Shown: positions 32,702-41,427, counted from the first letter of the stretch. The stretch is DNA of 53,650 nucleotides from a virus (IMGVR_UViG_3300027792_000023:1-53650), one strand, 5' to 3'. Numbers and translations are program-made. The notes: generated by a model not told the origin, from the letters alone.

Positions 32702-32706
32702 CAATA

Positions 32707-32720
32707 AATCTATCAATATT
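32707..32720 (+). promoter_or_regulatory. Promoter-like motif, copy 2
   Basis: Exact copy of AATCTATCAATATT, preceded by ATA as in copy 1, in a 109-base gap, 90 bases before the decoration-like gene at 32811. This is where a strong late promoter for capsid-surface genes would be expected. The leader between motif and gene contains ATTCTC...GAGAAT, able to pair, and a good TTGGAGGA ribosome-binding site. Confidence 0.65.
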
Positions 32721-32810
32721 TTCTAATTAGATAAGCGGTTATTCTCTATGACCAACTAAGTTTTTCACCGAGAATTCACCCAAAAAACAAATTTTGGAGG
32801 AAATGCATAA

Positions 32811-33500
32811 ATGGCATTATTTATTTTTCAATCAGGTCTTACACCCCTTGGTGATTTTGACTGCCTAGACACCGATCAAGCTAGTATTCTTGGTGGAGAG
32901 GTAATGTGTTTGGATGAGGCAGCTGCGGCCAATTCAGCAACTGAAAAGGCTGCTTACGATGTTTTCGATGGTTATATCGCTAATGCAGTAAGCGAAAATT
33001 CACCAACAAGAACCAGAACCATTGCGCGTATTGCCGATGAAAGCACTGAGACCTATAATCTCTTTTATCTCTCAGATGAAGGCACTACGAGTTACGGCGT
33101 TATGTTTGGGTCAGTGATTGGCGCTCCTGTTGGCCAATCAACTACCGGGACCAATCTTGGGCCACACACTCAGTCTGGGTCTGGCAAGGTTACTCTTTGG
33201 GGTATGGCCGGCATGTATGGCGTGTCTTTGACCGCTTTGGCTACCGATGTAGTTCCAACCACAACTGGAGCTGGTTCAGCAGCTGTCAATCTTTATGACA
33301 CTCCACTTCCCGGTGACTTGCTCTATCGTTCTACTGCTGGTCGTTTGACTCGTGCAACTGGAACATCGGACAAGATTGCCTTGTTCGTAGAGCTTACCAA
33401 CAATGGTTCCTTGGTCACTACTCCAGCTAAGTTGGTTGGTGCCGCTGAAACATTTGACCGCATCAAGATCCAGTATCTTGGCGCGACTCATAATGCGTAA
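32811..33500 (+). CDS. Head decoration-like virion protein
   Basis: 229 residues with a strong TTGGAGGA site. Beta-rich, Ala/Gly/Thr-rich, no Lys runs. Related in pattern to the protein at 23854 (GSGKVTLW, PLPGDLLYRSTAGRLT). It has its own promoter-like element, an immediate hairpin terminator and lies just before the major capsid gene; small capsid-stabilising proteins usually occupy this place. Codons favour C and G third positions more than the cargo genes, consistent with high expression. Confidence 0.7.
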   Translation: MALFIFQSGLTPLGDFDCLDTDQASILGGEVMCLDEAAAANSATEKAAYDVFDGYIANAVSENSPTRTRTIARIADESTETYNLFYLSDEGTTSYGVMFGSVIGAPVGQSTTGTNLGPHTQSGSGKVTLWGMAGMYGVSLTALATDVVPTTTGAGSAAVNLYDTPLPGDLLYRSTAGRLTRATGTSDKIALFVELTNNGSLVTTPAKLVGAAETFDRIKIQYLGATHNA

Positions 33501-33513
33501 TTAGTTGATTAGT

Positions 33514-33546
33514 CTACTGGGTTTGGTCCGAACCCGAACCCAGTAG
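33514..33546 (+). terminator. Hairpin terminator after decoration-like gene
   Basis: A perfect 10-base stem CTACTGGGTT / AACCCAGTAG around a 13-base loop, followed by AATTTT. The T-run is short. It is 14 bases after the stop and before the inserted homing endonuclease, so it may limit read-through toward the capsid gene or act as a processing hairpin. Confidence 0.6.
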
Positions 33547-33569
33547 AATTTTGGAAATGGAAAGGTAAG

Positions 33570-34322
33570 ATGATAGATAGAGATACATTGTATAGACTAT
33601 ATGATGTTGAAGAAAAAACGACATATGAAATTGCAGACATTTTTTCGGTTGATCGCTCCTCTGTGTGTCTTTGGTTAAAGAAATATAATATTAAAACAAG
33701 AATTGCCAAAAGAGATGAAGCAGTATTGGATAGAAAACTTACAGAAATACAAAAAAATTTTTTAATTGGCTCAATTCTTGGTGACGGACATATTACAGAC
33801 AACAGAAAAACACCAGTATATACAACAAGCCATAGTGACAAACAAAAAGAATATATCTACTGGAATTGGAAAATTTTTGGTGATTTGGGAAATGAACCTA
33901 AACTATTTAAAACCATAAACAAAACAAATAATAAGACGTATTCATTTTATAATTTTAGAACAAAGTGTATCCCAGAGTTAAAAATATTTAGAGAAATATT
34001 TTACACAGAAAGCAGAACAAAGATTATTCCAGAAAATATTAAAGATATTATTGTTAGTCCGTTTTCTTTTGCTGTGTGGTTAATGGAAGATGGTTCTTTT
34101 GCGAGAAGAGGAAAGCAAACAATTTTATGCACTGATTGTTTTACATATCGAGAGCACGAAATACTTAAAGATGCTATTGAATGTAATTTTAAACTTAAAG
34201 CAAATATAATAAAATACAACGATAGACATTTTAGGTTAAGATTTGGCGCAAGTGAAGCGCAAAAGATAAAAGAATTACTGGAAGAACACATAATAGAAAG
34301 TATGAAGTATAAAATTTTTTAG
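33570..34322 (+). CDS. LAGLIDADG homing endonuclease, free-standing
   Basis: 250 residues, site AAAGGTAAG. The N-terminus has a helix-turn-helix (TTYEIADIFSVDRSSVCLWL). Two LAGLIDADG helices are visible: FLIGSILGDGHI (residues about 69-80) and FAVWLMEDGSF (about 166-176), each ending in the acidic catalytic residue. It lies between the decoration-like gene and the major capsid gene, neither of which is interrupted, so it is neither an intein nor clearly intron-encoded. Confidence 0.88.
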   Translation: MIDRDTLYRLYDVEEKTTYEIADIFSVDRSSVCLWLKKYNIKTRIAKRDEAVLDRKLTEIQKNFLIGSILGDGHITDNRKTPVYTTSHSDKQKEYIYWNWKIFGDLGNEPKLFKTINKTNNKTYSFYNFRTKCIPELKIFREIFYTESRTKIIPENIKDIIVSPFSFAVWLMEDGSFARRGKQTILCTDCFTYREHEILKDAIECNFKLKANIIKYNDRHFRLRFGASEAQKIKELLEEHIIESMKYKIF

Positions 34323-34332
34323 TCGTGAGCCT

Positions 34333-34348
34333 GTCGGTAACAACCGAC
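34333..34348 (+). other. Hairpin in the leader of the capsid gene
   Basis: GTCGGT AACA ACCGAC: a six-base stem with a four-base loop, 11 bases after the endonuclease stop and 60 before the capsid start. It is followed by TTAAAATTTT rather than a T-run, so it is a weak terminator candidate and could instead be a leader structure. The remaining leader holds the TAGGAG site. Confidence 0.4.
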
Positions 34349-34407
34349 TTAAAATTTTAAAATAACTCGGCCGGTTTTCCGCTCGGGTAAAACATAGGAG
34401 TTTCTAT

Positions 34408-35433
34408 ATGAGTCTTTTTAATACCCAAGGTGAGCTAAATGCGCTTAACGATCGTGACGCACTTAGCCAAATCGTAAAATATGCTTCGATTATCCAAAAT
34501 AATCAATCAGCAAGTCAGGGTCTTGCCGGCCGTCCATCTTTTACTGAAGAGCAAAAAGATGAGCTGCTTCGCAAGGCTTTGATGTCAACTGAAGGTAAGG
34601 TTGCTCTAGGTCAGGCTATGGCTAACCCAATCCGCCGAAACTTAGATTATCAGGGTGTAGGCCGTCGGGTTCTTGTTGTAGACCCACTACCACAAGGTGC
34701 TTTGCCTGTTTACGACCGTGATATCGATGTTTCAGCCGTAGTGATTTCAAGCAACGGTTCAGCTCCAGAATCTCGCGTGTTCTCAGATCGCGTGACCATT
34801 CCTGAGTTTGAAGTTGTTTCTAATCCAACCGTTCGTATTGCTGAAGTAAAGCGACGTCGGTTTAACGTCATTGATCGTGCGCAGCAAAAAGCTCGCCAAG
34901 AAATTCAGGCCCAAGAAGATGCTAACATTTTCGCGGCTCTAGATTTCGCTGGTGACCTAAGTCTTGGTGGCGAAAACACCGCACAGGACATCGCTGACGC
35001 TGGTCTACTTAAGCGTGACCTCTCAGAAGTCAAAGTTCAGGTTGATCGTTGGGACCTAGTGACCTCAAAGTTCCTCATGAATATCGTTGAGTTTAACGAC
35101 ATTCTAAACTGGGGCTCAGGTGGTGGTCAGGCTGCCGGTTCTGGTGGTGAGTTGGACATGGTAAGCCAACGCGAAATTCTCCAGACTGGTCTTTTCGCTC
35201 ACATTTGGGGCGCTGACATTATCGTAAGCAAGGTAGTTCCAGCGGGCACAGTGTTCGGTGTTGCGGATCCAGAGTTTGTTGGTGTGATGCCTATCAGGCA
35301 AGATATAGAGGTGCTCCCCGCAGACGAGCCGAAGCAGCTTAAGTTGGGCTGGGTGGTGAATGAGATCATTGGTATCGGAATTGTGAACCCAAGAGGTGTA
35401 AGCGTTGGTCGTAAGAGCGTGACTGCCGGCTAA
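34408..35433 (+). CDS. Major capsid protein (HK97-fold type)
   Basis: 341 residues, site TAGGAG. Helical N-terminal arm, then the beta-rich body with phrases typical of the family: IRRNLDYQGVGRRVLVVDPL, FNVIDRAQQKARQEIQAQED, HIWGADIIVSKVVPAGTVFG and a C-terminus with KLGWVVNEIIGIGIVNPRG. Major capsid proteins build the icosahedral shell. It lacks an LSKRA site; removal of the N-terminal arm by the prohead protease is possible but not visible. C- and G-ending codons are more frequent than in neighbours. A strong terminator follows. Confidence 0.88.
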   Translation: MSLFNTQGELNALNDRDALSQIVKYASIIQNNQSASQGLAGRPSFTEEQKDELLRKALMSTEGKVALGQAMANPIRRNLDYQGVGRRVLVVDPLPQGALPVYDRDIDVSAVVISSNGSAPESRVFSDRVTIPEFEVVSNPTVRIAEVKRRRFNVIDRAQQKARQEIQAQEDANIFAALDFAGDLSLGGENTAQDIADAGLLKRDLSEVKVQVDRWDLVTSKFLMNIVEFNDILNWGSGGGQAAGSGGELDMVSQREILQTGLFAHIWGADIIVSKVVPAGTVFGVADPEFVGVMPIRQDIEVLPADEPKQLKLGWVVNEIIGIGIVNPRGVSVGRKSVTAG

Positions 35434-35467
35434 TTGCCTGATTTAGATAGTAAAATAGAATAGCATT

Positions 35468-35500
35468 AAGGCGACCCACTGGGTCGCCTTTTTGTTTTTT
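35468..35500 (+). terminator. Rho-independent terminator after the major capsid gene
   Basis: A perfect 10-base stem AAGGCGACCC / GGGTCGCCTT with a three-base loop (ACT), followed by TTTGTTTTTT. It is the best terminator in the window, 35 bases after the capsid stop. Confidence 0.92.
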
Positions 35501-35629
35501 GTGTTTCGTGACGTCTGATTCGCTCATTTTTTTGGTTCATCTGCTGGCAGACCTTGTTTAAAATAATTTAAAATTTTTCAACAATGTGCTTTAAATTTTT
35601 ATTGGCTTGGCGTATTACTATAGACAGCA

Positions 35630-35643
35630 GGGAATCTTTTCCC
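35630..35643 (+). other. Short leader hairpin before HNH gene
   Basis: GGGAA TCTT TTCCC, a five-base stem with a four-base loop, shortly before the GGAGA ribosome-binding site of the gene at 35663. Upstream, around 35615, TATTACTATAG could be a weak -10-like sequence. The rest of the 229-base gap holds the capsid terminator and AT-rich sequence without a gene. Confidence 0.35.
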
Positions 35644-35662
35644 ACCTAACAATGGAGACATT

Positions 35663-37195
35663 ATGAAAAAGTTTACGGACACAGAGATTTTAAATGAAAT
35701 GAAAAAAATATTTGAAGAACATGGATCTATACCTTCCATAAAAGAGTGGAGGAAACTAGGACGCATTTCGGCAGATGCAATTCTACGAGCATTCGGAACT
35801 TGGACAAAAGCGTGGCAAGCGGCAGGGTTGCTAAGCAGTGAGGGTCCTGTATATCAGATTAAAGAAAAAATGATTATTGAAATACAAAAAGCATTCATTG
35901 AATACAAAAAGGCCGGAGAAGCGTTTGGCGTTCAAGAATTAGTAAGAGCGTCTGGTCATTCTCGCCCAACCGTAGTAAAATATTTTGGGTCAGTATCAAA
36001 TTTATTGAGTGCCGCCAAAATAGATATAAACAAGCAAATCACCAAAGATGACCTTATTAATGATTTTTTGGCAACCCACAAGAAACTAAGCAGAATACCT
36101 ACAGCAAAAGATATAGAAAATAATTGCGAACACGCAAAATCAACTTTTCTTAGAGTATTTGGTTCTCTTGATGCGGTTATCTCTGCTGCTGGCCTTGAAA
36201 AACCAGAGGTAAAAGATGGTTTATCTGATGATGAATTATTGGAAGATCTTAAACGACTTCATGCAGAATTATCTCATACGCCAACCAATGAAGACATAAT
36301 GATTCACGGAAAATTTAGTCCAAATGCTTATTCGAGAAACTTTGGTTCTTTCTCTAATGCTTTGGCTAAAATTGGTCTCTCTGCCGCCACACAAACAAAA
36401 AGTAATCAGGTTTGCCGTGTATGTGGGATTAACACAGTCTCAATGATATCACATGTGTCAAAAGATCATCCCGAAGAATTTAAAAAGCAAGAGCAGTCTG
36501 TAGTAGAATTATATCGTTCTGGACTAAGCTCAAAAAAGATTTGTGCTCGCGATGATCATATATTTATTAGTTCAACCAGCGTTGCCCGTATTATTAAAAA
36601 ATACACTACGGCAGAAGAACGAGAATTGCTTAGAAAACAGAAAATTGAAACTACTTTAAAAAAGGATTACGCCGATGGCAAATATAATTGGGTAAACGAA
36701 TTAAATTCTAATCGAAATATATCCTCTGAGGCGCGACAAAAGAATTCCGACGGACTTAAAGAGGCTTATTTGAGTGGTGATCGCGAACCATGGAATAAAG
36801 GCGCCACCAAAGAAACGGACCCGAGATTGGCTCTGGCTGCCATTAATACAAGTATATCTATGAAAACTCTATTTAAAGCAGGAGAGATAGACAAGAAAAT
36901 AGGACCAGAAAGCAGTAGATGGATCGAAGACCGTGGAAAGGTTGCAAAGAGATATAGGTTGGGCCTTAGTTTTAATTATGAAGAACGCTCTAATATTAAG
37001 AAAAGAGCCAACTATTGCTGTCAGCACTGCGGAATTTCACAAGAACAATTGGAAGAAAGCAACCAGACTTTGGAATGCGACCACATTATAGCTATTACAG
37101 ATGGCGGGCTTAGAGATTGGGAAACCAATGGCCAAGCCCTTTGTCCAATTTGTCATTTAAAGAAAACCGCCAGTGATGCAGAAAGGTCAAAATGA
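35663..37195 (+). CDS. HNH endonuclease with homing-endonuclease-associated repeats
   Basis: 510 residues, TGGAGA site. The first 245 residues hold four units of about 55 residues with the pattern LLEDLKRLHAEL...TPTNEDI...FGSFSNALAKIGL, the homing-endonuclease-associated repeat thought to recognise DNA. A zinc-finger-like segment (CRVCGINTVSMISHVSKDH) and a helix-turn-helix region follow. The HNH domain is at the end: CCQHCGISQEQLEE, LECDHIIAITDGG, CPICHLKK. It overlaps the next gene by four bases. It lies just behind the capsid gene, a favoured niche of homing genes. Confidence 0.87.
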   Translation: MKKFTDTEILNEMKKIFEEHGSIPSIKEWRKLGRISADAILRAFGTWTKAWQAAGLLSSEGPVYQIKEKMIIEIQKAFIEYKKAGEAFGVQELVRASGHSRPTVVKYFGSVSNLLSAAKIDINKQITKDDLINDFLATHKKLSRIPTAKDIENNCEHAKSTFLRVFGSLDAVISAAGLEKPEVKDGLSDDELLEDLKRLHAELSHTPTNEDIMIHGKFSPNAYSRNFGSFSNALAKIGLSAATQTKSNQVCRVCGINTVSMISHVSKDHPEEFKKQEQSVVELYRSGLSSKKICARDDHIFISSTSVARIIKKYTTAEERELLRKQKIETTLKKDYADGKYNWVNELNSNRNISSEARQKNSDGLKEAYLSGDREPWNKGATKETDPRLALAAINTSISMKTLFKAGEIDKKIGPESSRWIEDRGKVAKRYRLGLSFNYEERSNIKKRANYCCQHCGISQEQLEESNQTLECDHIIAITDGGLRDWETNGQALCPICHLKKTASDAERSK

Positions 37196-37824
37196 AATGT
37201 AAAAATTGTAAGAACGAAGCCACTATCGATAGGTCATTGTGCCAATCGTGTTTGGATAAAGCTCGTCTTAAGTCAGAAAAACGTAGACAGGTTTTGTTGT
37301 CTGTTGGTAAATGCATTAGTTGCGGCAAAAACAATCACTTAGAACAAAAGGAATTATGTCAAGTTTGTTTGGATAAAAAAACAATTTCATCAAAAAACAG
37401 AAAAGAAAGATATAAAAGTGAAAATAAGTGTGCAAAATGTTCTAGAACAAAATCTAATGTTGTGTTGTGGAGTAACGCTTGCTGTGCTGGATGCCATTTA
37501 AAATATAAATTTGGATTCAGCGGCACCAAAGAAGAGGCAGAAAAAATAATAAACGACTTATTGATAAAACAGAACTTTTGTTGCGCTCTTACTGGCAGGG
37601 ATTTAAAAATAAACAAATTTCATATCGATCATATAGTTTCACGCTCTACTGATCCATTAAGAATATCGGATCCAACCAATTGGCAGTTGATAGTTGAAGA
37701 CGCCAATATGTTTAAAGAGACAGCATCACAAGAAACAATCATTGCTCTTGCTCGCGATATCGTTGTAAAAGCACTGCACGATGGTGTATTATGTATCGAT
37801 GACATACAGAAAGGACCAAAATGA
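37192..37824 (+). CDS. HNH-like endonuclease with multiple zinc-binding Cys pairs
   Basis: 210 residues, ATGA overlap with the previous gene. The N-terminal half has repeated Cys pairs (CKNCKNEA, CQSCLDKA, CISCGKNN, CQVCLDK, CAKCSRT, CAGC), probably three zinc ribbons. The C-terminal half has CCALTGRDLKINKFHIDHIV followed by NWQLIVEDANMFK, an HNH-type active site with paired His/Asp. Likely mobile, possibly acquired with the preceding gene. It overlaps the methyltransferase gene by four bases. Confidence 0.75.
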   Translation: MKCKNCKNEATIDRSLCQSCLDKARLKSEKRRQVLLSVGKCISCGKNNHLEQKELCQVCLDKKTISSKNRKERYKSENKCAKCSRTKSNVVLWSNACCAGCHLKYKFGFSGTKEEAEKIINDLLIKQNFCCALTGRDLKINKFHIDHIVSRSTDPLRISDPTNWQLIVEDANMFKETASQETIIALARDIVVKALHDGVLCIDDIQKGPK

Positions 37825-38939
37825 ACACTACACCTTACGACGCCACTAATTCAACTAATCCGTGGCTGATGAATAAAAAATCCACACCAATAATTGGGCC
37901 AGAGAACCTACCATTAACAGCCGAAAATATATGGAGCAAACAGGGCCAGGACCGCATAGATTTAGTTGATTGGATTTTTAATTATTATCGGACCAAAGGT
38001 TTTCCGTATTTTAAGCTAACCGACCAAGAATTATTTGACGAATTTCAAAATCTTAAATCAAAAGACCCTAATATTATATTTGACGGACAAATTATAAAAA
38101 ACTCAAATACCGCTGGCCTTAATATCGCTAAACATTTTACCAGCGAATTATTTTACGCATCCAGAGAAAAAACAGGGAAATCGTGTATAGATGTTTTCAA
38201 TGATGATGAATTATTTAAGAAAGTTCTTCAAAATCGAATGGGTTTTTGTACGAGCAAAGAAGATGGAACAGAGCGACCTTATATTTTTGCCATTGATGAT
38301 GATATGATTTTGCAAGGATTTAGATCATCCAAAATTGGGGGTGCGAGCAGTATCAGTCACTTCAAGCCTATGATTGCAAAATATATTTATGCAAAATATA
38401 ATACAAAGAAAACATTAGATTTTTCATGTGGTTGGTCGGCTCGTTGTGTGGCAGCTTTGTCGCTTGGAATAGAGTATTATGGCATTGACCCACTTACCGC
38501 AGAAAAAATAAATGAAACTATAAAGTATTTTGGTGGAACTGGGAAATGCATAAAGGACTGTTCTGAAAGCGCTGACTATAGTGTTTTTCCGCAAGTTGAT
38601 TTGTGTTTTAGTTGTTGTCCATATTTCAACATAGAAATATACAGCAACGATACAACGCAAAGCAGTAATTATGGCGACTATCAGGACTGGTTGGATAAGT
38701 ATTGGAAAGCAACGGTTTTAAATTGCTACCAAAAAACTAATTATTTCGGTTTCGTTGCCATGGAAAATGTTAGAAAATTTAGTTTTTTGGCCGACCTAAT
38801 GAAAATTTGTTCTGATTGTGGCGGTGTTTTGGTGGAAGATACTTTGATTTCTGCCGCACGAAGTCATTTAAGCGGTAAAAAGAAAAGTGGTCAAGTTAAT
38901 AAAAAGACAGAGCATTTAGTGGTTTATAAGGTAAGGTAA
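37821..38939 (+). CDS. DNA methyltransferase-like protein
   Basis: 372 residues, ATGA overlap upstream. The SAM-binding region is TLDFSCGWSARCVAALSLG then YYGIDPLT (motif I and the acidic end of strand 2). The catalytic region is VDLCFSCCPYFNIEIYSND (residues 264-269 SCCPYF), aligning with the SPPYF motif of amino-methyltransferases but with Cys for the first Pro. It would methylate an exocyclic amino group, probably adenine or cytosine in DNA. The changed motif leaves activity uncertain. It forms a tight cluster with the GNAT-like gene at 38943, which hints at a joint modification pathway (inference). Confidence 0.72.
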   Translation: MNTTPYDATNSTNPWLMNKKSTPIIGPENLPLTAENIWSKQGQDRIDLVDWIFNYYRTKGFPYFKLTDQELFDEFQNLKSKDPNIIFDGQIIKNSNTAGLNIAKHFTSELFYASREKTGKSCIDVFNDDELFKKVLQNRMGFCTSKEDGTERPYIFAIDDDMILQGFRSSKIGGASSISHFKPMIAKYIYAKYNTKKTLDFSCGWSARCVAALSLGIEYYGIDPLTAEKINETIKYFGGTGKCIKDCSESADYSVFPQVDLCFSCCPYFNIEIYSNDTTQSSNYGDYQDWLDKYWKATVLNCYQKTNYFGFVAMENVRKFSFLADLMKICSDCGGVLVEDTLISAARSHLSGKKKSGQVNKKTEHLVVYKVR

Positions 38940-38942
38940 TAA

Positions 38943-39665
38943 ATGTTTGAATATAATTCAAAGTATTGTATTTTAGGCATGATGTCAGCAAAAACTGTTC
39001 CTTCACCAGACTGGAAGTGGTTTAAGAAAAATAGAACCACTGCGGTTTGTTTTGATGCCAACTTTAAACCAGATTTTCCAAAAGTATCTTATTCTTATAT
39101 TTACAACAAACCACCAAAACCGATCAAATCATATAAAAGCACACAATTAACCTCCAAATTGGATGCTGGTTTTTTTGATTTGTCTGGTAAAAAATATCAA
39201 GAGATACGAGAAACACGAAACCATTTTGATAGAATTATCACAACCAGGGATTACAACAAACAAGATGTTCTCGATTTAATAGATTTTTGGGACACACATA
39301 CAGGGAAACCCAAGTATAAATGGCAGTTACACTCAGGCTATGATCGTAATTTTTTTAATATTTGGTATGATCAAGAAAAGGATAATTTATTTTCCAGATT
39401 TTATTATATTGAAGACCGTATGGTGGGATATTCTATTCTTCATAAAGGCGTAGATTGCTGGGAATACTTGCTGCGTAAGGCAGACAATACATTAAGAAAC
39501 ACTTGTTTGTATATTGATTATAAAACATTCGAGTCTATTTATCAGCAAGAACAACGGGATTTCTTTGTTTGTTGGGGGTCCAGTAAAGGTAGTTTATTGA
39601 TTTATAAAAGAAAGTTTGGTAGTTACGACGAAAGACCAACATATTTTTATAAGATTGGTGGATAA
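38943..39665 (+). CDS. GNAT-like acyltransferase
   Basis: 240 residues, three bases after the methyltransferase stop. The C-terminal part has the strand order of GNAT or leucyl/lysyl-transferase-like folds: LFSRFYYIEDRMVGYSILHK, a central WEYLLRKADNTLRN strand-helix, CLYIDYKTFESIYQQ, then FFVCWGSSKGSLLIYKRKFG, which resembles the closing part of phage GNAT-like proteins. No clear acetyl-CoA loop is visible. It could acylate protein, tRNA or a DNA base; the adjoining methyltransferase favours the last only weakly. Confidence 0.55.
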   Translation: MFEYNSKYCILGMMSAKTVPSPDWKWFKKNRTTAVCFDANFKPDFPKVSYSYIYNKPPKPIKSYKSTQLTSKLDAGFFDLSGKKYQEIRETRNHFDRIITTRDYNKQDVLDLIDFWDTHTGKPKYKWQLHSGYDRNFFNIWYDQEKDNLFSRFYYIEDRMVGYSILHKGVDCWEYLLRKADNTLRNTCLYIDYKTFESIYQQEQRDFFVCWGSSKGSLLIYKRKFGSYDERPTYFYKIGG

Positions 39666-39666
39666 A

Positions 39667-39999
39667 ATGGGTTTTGTTCCAATCACGCAGGGTAGAAAAA
39701 CAAAGAGAGCAAAGAAACTGGATAGAGCGAGTCGTAGGTCTTGTTTGAAGGGAAAAAATAAACTAGCGAGTGCTGGTTTAGGTGATTTTTATTTTTCGCC
39801 TGGCATTTGCTGTTATGTGGCTACCAAACAAACGAACGAATGCATATTTTATATTAAAGAGGAGCGCGCAATAAACACTTTATTGAAAAGTGATTGTAAA
39901 ATATACTACGAAGATGAAAAAACATGGTTTTATAACATAGAAGAATTTAGAAAATATTTATTGATATTAAAACTATCTTGTTTGGAGAAAAATGAATGA
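39667..39999 (+). CDS. Hypothetical protein
   Basis: 110 residues from the ATG at 39667, one base after the GNAT-like stop, with GGTGG seven bases upstream; an earlier in-frame start overlaps the previous gene by 50 bases and is less likely. Basic N-terminus (GRKTKRAKKLDRASRR) and a mixed alpha/beta C-terminus. The end (FRKYLLILKLSCLE) resembles the end of the next protein (LKTLLLTIKLAGLY), so the pair may be distant paralogues. It overlaps the next gene by eight bases. Confidence 0.65.
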   Translation: MGFVPITQGRKTKRAKKLDRASRRSCLKGKNKLASAGLGDFYFSPGICCYVATKQTNECIFYIKEERAINTLLKSDCKIYYEDEKTWFYNIEEFRKYLLILKLSCLEKNE

Positions 40000-40267
40000 T
40001 ACTATTGGCCTCAAGGCTGCCTTTGGTTTAGAGAACCTTTGTTTTTATGAAAAGGGAAGTAAAAAGCGCGGCAAATACCATTGCTTATACATTTCTGATC
40101 CAGACTCCAAACACGACACCATACCAACAGAAGAATTGGAGTTTTTGCTGCAATCATTGTCAAGGCAACAGGGAGTAATTTATTTCGATGATTACCAAAA
40201 AACCTGCACTGGACTAGATGAATTAAAAACACTGTTGCTAACAATTAAATTAGCTGGTCTCTACTGA
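39992..40267 (+). CDS. Hypothetical protein
   Basis: 91 residues, TTGGAGA site inside the previous gene. Alpha/beta composition (YHCLYISDPDSKH, GVIYFDDYQKTC). Ends in LKTLLLTIKLAGLY, see the preceding gene. Last gene of the modification-type cluster before a gap with a promoter-like sequence. Confidence 0.62.
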   Translation: MNDTIGLKAAFGLENLCFYEKGSKKRGKYHCLYISDPDSKHDTIPTEELEFLLQSLSRQQGVIYFDDYQKTCTGLDELKTLLLTIKLAGLY

Positions 40268-40323
40268 TATTTCAAAAGTTGCAACTCCTTTTCGACAAAC
40301 CGAATTTATTCAGACCATATTTA

Positions 40324-40360
40324 AAAATATACTAATATTTTTTGATAATGTGTATATTTT
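40324..40360 (+). promoter_or_regulatory. Promoter-like TACTAATATT inside an AT-rich inverted repeat
   Basis: TACTAATATT (40330-40339) is a near relative of TATCAATATT in the three exact promoter-like motifs. It is flanked by AAAATATAC (40324) and GTATATTTT (40352), a nine-base inverted repeat. It lies 39 bases before the tail-gene start at 40379. Either a promoter variant or a hairpin; a similar TACTGATATT is at 40262. Confidence 0.4.
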
Positions 40361-40378
40361 GACCAATGGTGGATCATT

Positions 40379-40672
40379 ATGACCAGAAATAGAGATAATA
40401 ATTTTTTTGAAGAATTACATGTATCATCAACTAATTTTGTTGTTTCAGTAAGTTGGAATTTTGTTTCTGTTGGAATTGCTCTTATGATAGAGAGTAATGA
40501 TGCTAATGATATAATCCATTATTCATTTGATGGTTCTACTGTTCATGGCTCTATGCATGCCACTTTCCCATCCGAAGCCATTATATTTGATAACAGAAGC
40601 CAGTGTCAAGTCTGGTTTAAGCGGGCGTCTGGAAGCACGCCGGTTTTGGTGCGAGTTGAGGCTTGGCGGTAA
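40379..40672 (+). CDS. Small beta-rich virion protein
   Basis: 97 residues; weak GGTGGA site. Beta-rich (NFVVSVSWNFVSVGIALMIE, PVLVRVEAWR). Resembles in length and strand pattern the 77-residue protein at 48288. The stop overlaps the next start by one base (TAATG). First gene of the first tail-fibre group, so probably a virion component. Confidence 0.62.
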   Translation: MTRNRDNNFFEELHVSSTNFVVSVSWNFVSVGIALMIESNDANDIIHYSFDGSTVHGSMHATFPSEAIIFDNRSQCQVWFKRASGSTPVLVRVEAWR

Positions 40673-41427
40673 TGAGTCATTTCTTTGGACGAAACATCTA
40701 CAAACCGGCTTTAGCGGATTTAACAGATGTATCTGATACAGATACTCCAGCCTCTAATGATGTTCTTATTTTTAATGGAACAGAATGGGTTTTTGCTCCA
40801 TACAATACTACATTTTCATTTTCAATTGCATCATTTACCGACTCACAATCTTCAACAATTTTGATTGGAACTGGTGTTTGGAAAGCTATTGGAGCATTAT
40901 CCTATACCGCTTCCTACTCTAATGGACCAGCTACTGGGGGGTACGTCTCTCACAATGGATGGACTGGAAACCTAACTTTAACCAGTACTTTCCAGGGCCC
41001 TACGGTGTCCACAGAGAATACTAGTTACCCAGCATCTCCTGGGTCTCTTTCTTTTGTATTACATGCAGCCAAGGGAGCCGAAACTGCTACCTCCACTATC
41101 ACCAGAAACTTTTACAATTATCGTTTTTGGGGAGTAACAACAACTGCTGGTGGATATACCGAAGCAGATATTGAAGCATTTAATAGCAGCGAACTTTCCA
41201 ACTTGCGGACCAAAACTTTTACTGTTGTTCCAGCTGCTGGTGAGTACATTGTCTACGCTTACCCCAGTAGATTGGGAACTGCTACGTTTTTTGTGGGAGG
41301 ATTCGAAGGGGGATTTGTTGGGCCCGAAACGGTTTCTGTAACAAATTCCGCGGGCTATGTTGAAAATTACTACGCCTATTATTCAACTAATTCTGGTCTT
41401 GGAAGTACAACAGTGAGTGTAACCTAA
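40672..41427 (+). CDS. Tail-fibre-group protein, beta-rich
   Basis: 251 residues from the ATG at 40672, which shares a base with the previous TAA. The start LADLTDVSDTDTPASNDVLI and FNGTEWVFAPY is the short repeat typical of phage fibre N-termini (DVSD...NDVLIFNGTEW). The rest is Ser/Thr/Gly/Tyr-rich beta sequence without Lys-rich helices. A virion attachment or fibre function is likely. It overlaps the next start by one base. Confidence 0.72.
   Translation: MSHFFGRNIYKPALADLTDVSDTDTPASNDVLIFNGTEWVFAPYNTTFSFSIASFTDSQSSTILIGTGVWKAIGALSYTASYSNGPATGGYVSHNGWTGNLTLTSTFQGPTVSTENTSYPASPGSLSFVLHAAKGAETATSTITRNFYNYRFWGVTTTAGGYTEADIEAFNSSELSNLRTKTFTVVPAAGEYIVYAYPSRLGTATFFVGGFEGGFVGPETVSVTNSAGYVENYYAYYSTNSGLGSTTVSVT

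Noticed and set aside
33500-34407. Group I intron hosting the LAGLIDADG gene
   Set aside because: Both flanking genes are complete, so there are no split exons, and I could not recognise the conserved P7/P3 core.
39616-39666. Upstream in-frame start for the gene at 39667
   Set aside because: It would overlap the GNAT-like gene by 50 bases; the ATG at 39667 directly after that stop has a suitable site.
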